Positions 52,850 through 61,997 of a stretch of DNA of 64,000 nt are shown here, in pieces. Under the pieces are notes generated by a model. It did no database searches. It was not told where the DNA came from and saw only the letters and a list, made by a program, of their open reading frames with translations. A program made the translations under genes and the position numbers. This DNA comes from Coriaria nepalensis (Eukaryota; Streptophyta; Magnoliopsida; Cucurbitales; Coriariaceae): NCBI GenBank assembly GCA_027186245.1, contig CP114498.1:4843501-4907500 (forward strand), read 5' to 3'. Each line of letters opens with the position of its first letter. Positions within the stretch are counted from its first letter, which is position 1.

Positions 52850-54660
52850 ACTAATGTGTTTGTAAACTCAGTTAAAACCCATTTACTTTGATTATTCTCA
52901 TGATAATGAAGATCCTAAGAATGAAAGTGTCCTAATCGGAGTGTATATGCAACTTAGGAATACCAAAAACAAATTGGAAGTCCCTAAGAAGAGGCATTCT
53001 ACTAATCATGTAGAAACCGTCATCTCTACATTTATTGATTCTAAGATTCGTGCTTGTCATACCATGGGAAACATCCCAAGTTTTATTGAATTTTACATCT
53101 GTAACGCCATGTAGAGAACTACATACATTGGAGAATTCTCCACAACCTAGATTGTTGTCCATATGGAGATATTTTAGATTTGAATGGAATTCCCCCTCCA
53201 CCTCTTCTTTCACAAGCTATTAATTAAATGAGGACTTCCACCTAGGCAACTGACTCATAATTCTTGGAGGAGACTATTGGGCTCTTACATCTTGTGGAGG
53301 GATGATACCAGAAAAGATCCTAATTTTCAAATGTTCTTAAAAGCTTTCGTATGAAAACATGAAGATAGCGGTTGGTTCTATACCACCACCTCCTAAAATC
53401 TCCCATTAACGGTTTCCCTCAATCTAAATCCTGGAAGAAAAAATGGTTTATCATGTTTTGTCAATGGCAGTCACTACTTCCTGACTTTCCTGATCTAGCT
53501 CCCATACCAAACGAGTTTCGTATGTTAGGTAATCTAATTCATTATTCTTTCCTCTATACTCCCTTCGTTTGATTAGATTTTTCCCTAGTGATTAATCCCT
53601 AGTTATGTTTGTAGGTATTTGATAGAAATGGGGTAAGGGCCCCTCGGCTCAACAAGAAATCTAGTATGCAATAAAATCTCTTCTTGCTAGTGAAATATCT
53701 CACAAGAATCTGATTACTAAGGATTGCCCATGACTGAATGCTATGTCTCCAACTCTAAGTAATAACAATGATAAGAGGCATAAAATCCTACTCTTCTCGC
53801 TCCTCTTTTACTCTAGACTCGATTATACTATTACCTCACTTCTCTATTTATATCCTTGTCCCTATGGAATTTACCTTATTAATTTTTTTTGTTTGGAAAG
53901 ATTGACAACAAAGGCTTTCTAGAGATAAAGTTGGAGCAAGCTAAAGTGGGCTGCTAGGCTAAAAGAGGCCTAGGGAAAGTGGGAGTTAAGGCCATAAGAG
54001 ATTCTTAGTCAGGCCATTAGGAAAGATTTGACAAAGGTGTTGAAGCTAGTAGAAAATCCATCAGGTTGAAGTCTATTATAGCCAAGAGAAAGTTTGGGAG
54101 TTAAGGCCAAAAGAGATTCTTAGTCGGGCCATTAGGAAAGATTTGACAAAGGTGTTGAAGCTAGTAGAAAATCCATCAGGTTGAAGTCTATTGTAGCCAA
54201 GAGAAAGTTTGGGAGTTAAGGCCAAAAGAGATTCCTAGAATGAGTCATAAGTTTGCTAAGCTAGTCTCATCTCTATAAATTCCTGCTTCTGCAAATCCTA
54301 CTACAAAGACCCGAATAACCCCTTCTGTTGAAGATATTAACACCATTCGATTAACATCCTTGAGTGACCTTGTTTTTCAATAAAGAAGAGAGCTCGTTAA
54401 AGGCACCCTTAAGCCAAATGCTTTGAGAGCTTATGCAAAGAGAGGAGTTAATATGATCTCCTCGACAACTTTGAATGATGTCTTAGAGTTGAGTAAAGAA
54501 CATTTGTTTGAAAGGCTGTCCAATATTTGGGTTAAGGTATATGCCATAATACCTTTCCCTTATGAAGATGAACGACTTATTGCTGAAGTGATTTCTGCTA
54601 AGCCTGCCAATAAGGCTACTGGAGTTGGCATGGGTGCGGAGGGGAGAGAATTTAGGCGCT
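52850..54660 (+). other. Coding-like but unrecognised decayed stretch
   Basis: Short frames on the plus strand look more protein-like than random AT-rich DNA. Near 52930-53100 one reads LRNTKNKLEVPKKRHSTNH and GNIPSFIEF. Near 54423-54662 a 79-residue frame has YAKRGVNMISSTTLNDVLE. They are broken by stops. I do not recognise a family; a decayed retroelement or plant mobile-domain protein is possible. No function is assigned. Confidence 0.35.
53981..54238 (+). repeat. 115-bp tandem repeat, 2.2 copies
   Basis: The phrase GGGAGTTAAGGCCA recurs at 53981, 54096 and 54211, an exact 115-bp period. The two full copies are nearly identical and the third is cut off after about 28 bp. Confidence 0.95.
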
Positions 54661-54929
54661 GAAGCCAATTTTGGCTAGGGTAAAGAAGGAGTGAATCAAA
54701 CTTGGGCTTAAACTCAAATCTTTTCAAATCTTTCGCAATTGTTGCTAAACTCCCTCGCCTCTTTTTTTTTCTCTTATAATATTTTTTGCGTCAATATGTT
54801 TGTCTTCTGAAGATACTCTGAACTACTGTCATATACATGTACACAATCCTAAGTATTCAGACTTATATTACAATGTCTTCCTTTCAAAATTTTCCTGCCT
54901 TTTCCATATATATGTATACTATCATTTGA

Positions 54930-57043
54930 TCCTTCTTTTAAGATTAGAACTAGAATTTCCATATTCAAAGTATAAAGAATCAAAAGCTCCGACTAAGTCC
55001 ACACTTTCCATGCGATATTGATCTCTTTTAAGGGTGCATTTCCAATCTCGTAAGCACAATAATAATTCCACCATCTCTTGTGTTAATGATGTTCTTTGAT
55101 CACTAATAATTCGCCTATCTGTACTAAAAGTCGCTTCTGAAAAAATTGTTGAAACTGGAATAATTAGGATATCGTGTGCCAATCGGGCTAATATTGGAAA
55201 CCTAAATGAGTTTAACTTCCACCATTCCAAAATATTAAAGTCCTCTTCTTCATCTCAATTACCCCCAAGATATTTTAAAAGCTTACAGTATTGTGTATTA
55301 CTAGACCTACCAGTCATGCTCGAAGGCGTGGCCAATTCTAAAGCTAGACCATCTTGCTCAAAACTTGAACTTGAGGAACTCTTCCACTTTGAGAGTACTT
55401 CCCATAATAATATATCTTCTGTTTGTTTTTTCTTCCGTCATTGAGGCTGTAAGTCACTATACTTTGTTTCATAAACACTAAAAACTTGATACAACTTATC
55501 AAAAGTGTTAGCAATTTGAGAAGTATAATCAAAATTTAAGTTATCACTAATAAAAGTAAGAATTGCTTTATGTATAACCTTCAAGCTTAATCCTCGTATC
55601 TAACATGAACCCTAAAAAATACAAGAGCAGAATATTAGACCAATATTTTAGAAAATTTTCCTTTCTTTTCATTACAATAGATCTAAAAAGAATATCATCA
55701 ACATACTGGCCAAAAATTGAAACCATTTTAAGAAGTTCTAGAAGAAACCAATGGAGAAGTAGAATAATAAACACCAGAAAAAAGTATCGTAGAGTTATAA
55801 AAAACTTCTAAAAATTTAGTAAATTTTCTAGCAGTATCTCAATTATTATCAAATAATATAATTTTACCTTTTTCTAATGATAAAATAAACTAATCTCATT
55901 ACTATAAGATAAATCATGCTTTAACTTAGTATAAGTCGAATTCCATCTAACATCCATATCAAGATAAATTTTTCTAGGTTTTTTATTTAAGGAAGTACAA
56001 AAAGTTTTAAATGCAAAAATATACAAATTTGAATTACCTAGCCAAGTTAATGTTTCTCTAATTTTTTCAATTTCTGTACTTACTAATTTCAAAATTCCTT
56101 AACTATTAGGTTGATAACATGACAAGCACAACATTGATGCATAAATATTCCACCATCATATACATCTAATTGGGATTGTAAAAAATTTATAGTTCTCGTA
56201 TGCGCAGAAGTATTATCTAAGGTGATTGATATTATACGTAGTTTTATATCAAACTCGCTTAAAACTTGTAAAATTATTTCAGAAATATTTTCAGTATTAT
56301 GTTCATCCTCAATTAGTCTAAAACCTATTATTTTTTTATTTAGTACCCATTCAGAATCTAAATAATGTGTGACTATAGATAAATAATCTTATTTAGATTG
56401 AGAATTCAAAATATCTGAAGTTAATGTAATGCTAATATGAGGTGCTCCTAATTCTAATTTTAAAGAATCATGTTGTTTTTTAAAATATAAGTCTAAATCT
56501 TTTCTAATTGTAATTCTACCTTTTTTACAATAGTGTGGATTAAAACAATTTTTAAGAAAATCTTCAAAATATTTACTTTCACCTAAACTTATAGGTAAAT
56601 CAGAAACATCAATCAATTTGGCAAAGCCTTCTCTAGTTCTTGCATCATCATATGACCAATTACTTACTGTACCATCAGGTTGAAAAACAAGAGTAGACTG
56701 AGTTATACTTGTATTAGCTGTAAGCATACATTTATCCATATGTTGTTTTAAGTGGCCAGTACCATCCGTGGCTTTTGCAGTTAATTTTTTATTACATACC
56801 TTATATACATCAAATCTTTCTATTTCACTTTTTTCATCTTTTTGCAATTAATTTCTTATTACATACCTTGTATACACCAAATCTTTCCGTTTTACTTTTT
56901 TCATCTAGTTGGTATATTTTTTCAAAACAATTCCAAACTTTCAAAATAGAAGCCTTCTTCTGATGTTTTCCAGATGTTGTTGTACTCGGTGTATCTTTTT
57001 GTATTTCCTGTATATTGTTGTCAATGTCATCAGATAGATCCAT
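54930..57043 (-). pseudogene. hAT transposase with BED finger (RICESLEEPER-like), disrupted
   Basis: Minus strand, N to C. An N-terminal segment MDLSDDIDNNIQEIQ (57043) is followed by a BED zinc-finger region (56905-56720) ending GHLKQHMDKC, a core segment (FEDFLKNCFNPHY), DMDVRWNSTYTKL near 55950, and the hAT C-terminal dimerisation domain WWKLNSFRFPILARLAHD, with STIFSEATFSTDRRII, near 55230-55080. A 67-bp duplication within the BED region and other frameshifts and stops disable it. The first BED cysteine position reads Tyr (VYKVC) in both copies. It is a different family from the hAT remnant at 58.4 kb. Confidence 0.85.
56774..56905 (-). repeat. 67-bp tandem duplication in the hAT BED finger
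   Basis: Two 65-bp blocks, 56774-56838 and 56841-56905, separated by 2 bp, are near copies. Both encode ERF(D/G)VYKVCNKKL. The period of 67 is not divisible by three, so the duplication itself shifts the transposase frame. Confidence 0.9.
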
Positions 57044-57506
57044 ATAGTATTCAACAGTTATGTCATTTTCGGAGTAACCAAAACATTCAGAACCGATAAT
57101 ATTTTCATGGTGAGGATCAATTTTCTACATCAAAATAATAGTAAATATTATAACTTATTAATATAAATTAGTAAATGTAGAATAAAATATGAAAATAAAC
57201 ATAAGTAACAACTTACATTTATTCAAATTCAATCGATGAAAACTTCACGGTTGAGAATTAGAATTTGAGAGTATATAATTTGAGACAAAAAATTAGAGAG
57301 AATCAAGAGATTATGAAGATTGAGAAGAATTAGAAAGACTGAATGAGATTATAGAGAATATAAATTGAAAAAAATATGAAAATTTATAGAGGAAGAGAAT
57401 AAAATATAAATTGAAGTTTGAAAATTGTGAACGAAAATATAGGTATTGATATGAACAAAATGAAGGAAAATATTTTTAAATTTAATTAAAAAAAAAAAAA
57501 AAAAGA

Positions 57507-57735
57507 ACCCGTGAGTGCTGAGTGGGCTGGCATGTTGCTAGCCCATATGCAGAACTTGGGCGCAGGCCCCGAGTGCCAGCACGTGAGCCTTTAATATTGG
57601 GTACGGTATTGCCTGGCACCCGTGTTGTGCGAAGGCCCGACATGACTAATTCGTGCCGTATTTATGCTTGTACCATACTTTTATCATGTCGTGTTGGGCG
57701 TGCTCGTGCCAACCCGGCCCATTTTGCCATACTCT
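57507..57735. other. GC-rich block, probable hAT subterminal region
   Basis: An isolated GC-rich stretch in AT-rich surroundings. It is rich in GGCCCG-, CGTGC- and GGCAC-type phrases on both strands (e.g. GTGCCAACCCGGCCC near 57705). Plant hAT ends often carry such repeated subterminal motifs, and it lies 5' of the hAT transposase. No matching GC-rich block is seen at the other end (54660-54930), and terminal inverted repeats are not identified. Confidence 0.45.
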
Positions 57736-58439
57736 TATGGATATAAACAGTAAAGTTTATCCCTTTTACTTGTTAGTTTAGTAATTTATGTAATAATTGT
57801 TTTTTTAATTGTTTACAATTTTTAAATTTTTATTTACGTAATCTTTCCTTCTATTTTTTCAACTTTTTTTTTTCTTTCCATTTTTCTCTCAATTTATTTA
57901 CGTAATCAATTCTTTCAATTCTTTTCAATTTATATACGTAATCAATTTTTTCTTTTTCTAATCTTTCCATTTTTAATTTTTTTCAATTCCGAGCATAATT
58001 TTATTTACGTTTATTCAATTGTTTTTGATCTTTTAATCATTTCCAAGGATCAATTTATTAATTAGTTAAATTTCTTTCTAATTATTCTCATATACTCAAT
58101 TTTCTAATATAAGTAGTTTATGCTTATGCTCGGAATCTAATTTATTATTTTATTTATACAATTTCAATTATTTGGAAAAATAGATATTAACGGATATTTA
58201 GGTTAAAAAAATTCTCTACCAATCAAGTCATGGCAATTAAAATGATAAACTTTTAGTTGTATCTTGTTCTTTTTTATTATATATTTACGGTCTCAAGTTC
58301 TTATTATGCTACGATATATTCTTATAATTTGAATAATTAAATAGTTGACCACATTATATTCTTAATGACTCTAGAAGAAAATGTACAGTTTTGAAAAATC
58401 AACGACATATCTATTGTTTAATCAGAGTCTTGATATTCA
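57736..58439. other. AT-rich spacer with degenerate TTTACGTAATC repeats
   Basis: TTTACGTAATC-like phrases recur near 57832, 57896 and 57934. A perfect 13-bp inverted repeat, ATTCCGAGCATAA (57986-57998) and its complement (58124-58136), is present. No gene is seen. Confidence 0.55.
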
Positions 58440-59640
58440 AAATTCTTATCACATTAGTTTGAGAACAATGCTTGACTATATTCAATATCTCTTGAGCTAA
58501 AGTTTGGCTTTTCGTGAGCATGATAAGTAAGAGGATTCAATAGATAAGGATAATTTTCTTGAACTTTTGGAATGAGTTAACCAACGTAAAAAAAAAATTG
58601 TAAGGTCAATGTTACTTAATGCTCCTAAAAATCATCAAATGACATCTCCAAAAATTCAAAAAAAAAATTGGTTAATGCTGCTGCAACAGAGACTACAAAT
58701 AAGATCATTAATTGTAGGGACTCTTTTTTTTTTTCTCTTCTAGTAGATGAGGCTTAGGATAGCCCAATAAAGGAACAAATGGCAATAGTTTTACATTATT
58801 TAGATAAGCGTGGCCAAGTGATTGAGCGGTTTATTATTATTTGTTATTAAATATATAAATGATACTTGCTCTCAATCATTGAAAGATACTATTGATAGTT
58901 TATTTGCAAGACATGGACTGTCCCTAAGTTGAAAGGTCAAGGCCACTTATGTTTATGATGGGGAAAATAACATGCATGGTGAGCTTAATGGTTTCAAAAC
59001 ACTCATATTGAAAGACAATTCATCCACTACTTATGTTTATTATTTTTCTCACCAACTTCAATTAGCTCTTGTAGGCGTCGTAAATAGTAATTTGGAAGTT
59101 GGATAATTTTTTAATTTCGCATCTATTTACTCTTGGAGTTCCATGTGGAAGAGCGGATTCTCTTCGACAAAGATTAGAAAATAGTAGAACAACTAAAAAT
59201 GGAAAACTCACAAGTGGAGGAGGTAAGAATTAGAAACCAACCTAGCATGACCAAGTGACACTCATTGAGGCTCATATCATACCACAATTATTCGTTTTAT
59301 TTCAATGTTGTCACCAGTATTAGATGTACTTGAAAATATAAAGCTCGAAGGTTCAAAGTCAAAGGCAAAATCCATGGTCAAAAGTCTTTTGAGAATAATG
59401 GAAGATTATGAATTTGTATTTAGAATGTTTTTGCTAAAAACATATAATGAGAATTACTAATGAATTGTCACAGGCATTTTAAAGAAATGTTCAAGATATT
59501 GAGAATGCCATGAGATTAGTACAAGTATGCAAAGTTCGACTGCAGAATTTGAGAGTTTGGATATGATGAATTTTTAAAATAAGTATCAACATTTTATGAA
59601 GAGCATCAAATTAATAAACAACAAATGGAAGACTTTATTC
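58440..59640 (+). pseudogene. hAT-derived TTF/ZMYM1-like transposase remnant (DUF4371 type)
   Basis: Plus-strand pieces match, in order, the plant zinc-finger MYM-type/TTF-type hAT proteins: NAPKNHQMTSPKIQKK and AAATETTNKIIN near 58620-58710, LLVDEA near 58740, KEQMAIVLHYLDKRGQVIE near 58770, a VCHQLQLAL-equivalent near 59050, GRADSLRQRLENSRT near 59150, then a C-terminal stretch near 59400-59540. Multiple stops and frameshifts are present. The N-terminal TTF finger and C-terminal dimerisation domain are not readable. Confidence 0.75.
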
Positions 59641-59879
59641 CGACTCGTGGGCATCCCAAACATGGAGAAGAAAATAAAATTTCCTCATTTTCATGTGGAA
59701 ATTTTTTGTTGGGTATGATTATCCGGCATTCTCTATCATCAAGCAAACAGGCATGATTAATTGTGCATGGCATAACACGAATGATGAATCCAGCTTCTGC
59801 AAATGCATCAAAGGGGGTCCTACTTTGCGACAATTCTCATGCTCCAGTTTCTTTAACCATTTCCTCTACCACTGTACCA

Positions 59880-60980
59880 TGCATCACTGGATAAAGTTTC
59901 TTCCATCCATTTGGTCCACATAATAAACTGGTTCAATAGACGGGGTTCGAATCATTACAATCATAAGTATAACTAAGAGATCACATGCACATATCATTCC
60001 AGAGAGAGAAAGTGATACCGCTAGCAACTCCACCACTGGCTCCATCTTGAAAAGTTGCGTGATAAATGGCTCTTCTAGCTAGCCCAGCAGCTTCTTCGAT
60101 GGTCAAATCATACCAATGCCTAATACAACAAGAAAGAAAATTATCAACGAGTTTTGAATTCTTTAAATAAAGTGTAAGTTTGAGCAGCATTGGATATATG
60201 TATATGGTTATTTAATAGTTAATACTCATCCATTTATCTATACCATAAGGTAGAATCAAAATCTTTACTTGTTTGGATGAGGCAGGTTTATGAAGAGCCA
60301 TACTAGCTGCACTAGATTATGATATCTTATCCATATCGCCCATTCTAAATTGATTGTTTGGGCGGCCACCATATTAAGGAATCAACCTTCCAACACAATT
60401 AAAGGTCATGTCATATCTGCCAGTTTCCCAAGACACATTCACATAATTTGATGCATTCCTGAATCCACATGAATGTTCTTTCAACTTTTAAGTTTAACCC
60501 CATTGCAGCTTCCCACAAATATTATAATTTTCGATGATTTAACCTTTCAAACTTTAAATTCACATGCAATTAATTGAACTTTAAGGGAGATGCTTGGATG
60601 TTCTCACCCGAAACAATGGCTAATAAATTAATTGAATAACCAAAAAGCGATTGGAAATTATACATACACATTATCCAAGACACAGTAAGCATAAGGTGAA
60701 CCATATTCAACTGAAAAACTTGCTCCTTTCAGCCATCCTCCTTCACTATCCACATAGTATAAGTCCAGGACCCTACAACTCCATGATAATGCAGATTAGT
60801 TGGGAGAAAGAGATTTTGAAAAGTTTCTTGGATTCATATCTCTTACCGTCTCATCCATTCAGCAATCATGGTCCTGACAGAAAGACCCATTCCATGGTAA
60901 GAGTAAAGAATATTTACCAGCAACTTTGACGCCCCAGTAACTGAAGTTCTACGCTTGTCTTGCAACTCATGCAACCGGCA
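59880..60980 (-). pseudogene. 20S proteasome subunit beta type-5 (PBE) pseudogene fragment
   Basis: The parent is the chymotrypsin-like catalytic subunit of the 20S proteasome core. Minus-strand exons: 60980 to about 60846 (CRLHELQDKRRTSVTGASK, LYSYHGMGLSVRTMIAEW); about 60770-60660 (DSEGGWLKG, SPYAYCVLDN); about 60118-60020 (DLTIEEAAGLARRAIYHAT, QDGASGGVAS); from about 59925 (VYYV, then frame break). Introns are retained, so it is not a retrocopy. Lesions relative to the family: one base missing after ..IAEW, one extra base after GPGL, and one base missing after VYYV. The N-terminal exons with the catalytic Thr are absent upstream (61000-61300). Only the C-terminal half is present. Confidence 0.88.
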
Positions 60981-61997
60981 CTGAATTAAAGGACACAGCC
61001 CTTGGTTTATAATATTGTCAGGGGTAAAAGAAGAGGTTATACTAATAGGAAAAAGTATAATCTTACCTTTGCTTAACCTTGACACGGACTATTATCATGT
61101 AATGAAAACAAATGTCCTTTGTTCCTTGTTTGGCCATTACTGCACTAGAAAGACTTGAGATAGGAAAGCCAAGACATGCCCTCAGGACAACATTTACTTT
61201 GGCAAAGAATCCTGCCTCCAATTGGCAGCACATGACCAAAAGTTCTGAAACAATCCGGGTGTAAACATTTCATTTGCTGAAGCATGCTGCGCCAAAAAAA
61301 TAAATATCAATACAAGGAGAAAGTTCTTAAGTAAGACTTCATACACCAATGATACCACTGCATATTGAAAACCTCAAATCAAGCTTCATGTAATAAAGCA
61401 ATTATTCTAATAGGACCAAATGGAACATAAATAATATATTTAAAAAAATAGTAGGACATTGTTTCGAAAACCGTAGGATATTGTTTCAAAAACCATATAC
61501 TCCAACCCTAACAACAGCAATATGCACCGTGTTAAAATTTTGTTGAAGCTTTTCATTAGAAAATTGACTGCTGACCCACTCAAAACTGTGAAAAGAAAGC
61601 ATTCATGGACCAACAGAAGCAATTATCACTACGTGCAAATTGCAAAATACATAACTAAGAACAACAAGAAAACAAAAACACTAGATAAATAGAAAGAATT
61701 CAGAATCCTCATGACAATGTAGACTGCGAATCATACCAGAGTTCAGAAGAGGAGAAACCAATGCAGGACTCCCACTTTAAGCCCTTTCTCATGGTAGTTA
61801 CAATCTTACTAATTAAAGTTCTCTTACTTGACAAACACAATATCACATGCCAACAACCTAAAAAGATTTTGTTTCATCTTCCCCCTTACAAACTCTCCTC
61901 ACAGTTTCACAATTCCCCTCCTCTCTCTCTTGCTTTTCCCAAGAGGCAGAACATCTCCTCTTCACAATCAAATAAGATCACATCACAGTGATTGAAA
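60981..61997. other. Spacer between beta-5 fragment and PPR gene
   Basis: This should contain the 3' UTR of the PPR gene. The short open frames have no recognisable similarity, and the expected N-terminal beta-5 exons were looked for here and not found. Confidence 0.55.

Noticed and set aside
61085..61300. Possible N-terminal exons of the proteasome beta-5 copy
   Set aside because: Minus-strand translations here show none of the family's N-terminal motifs.
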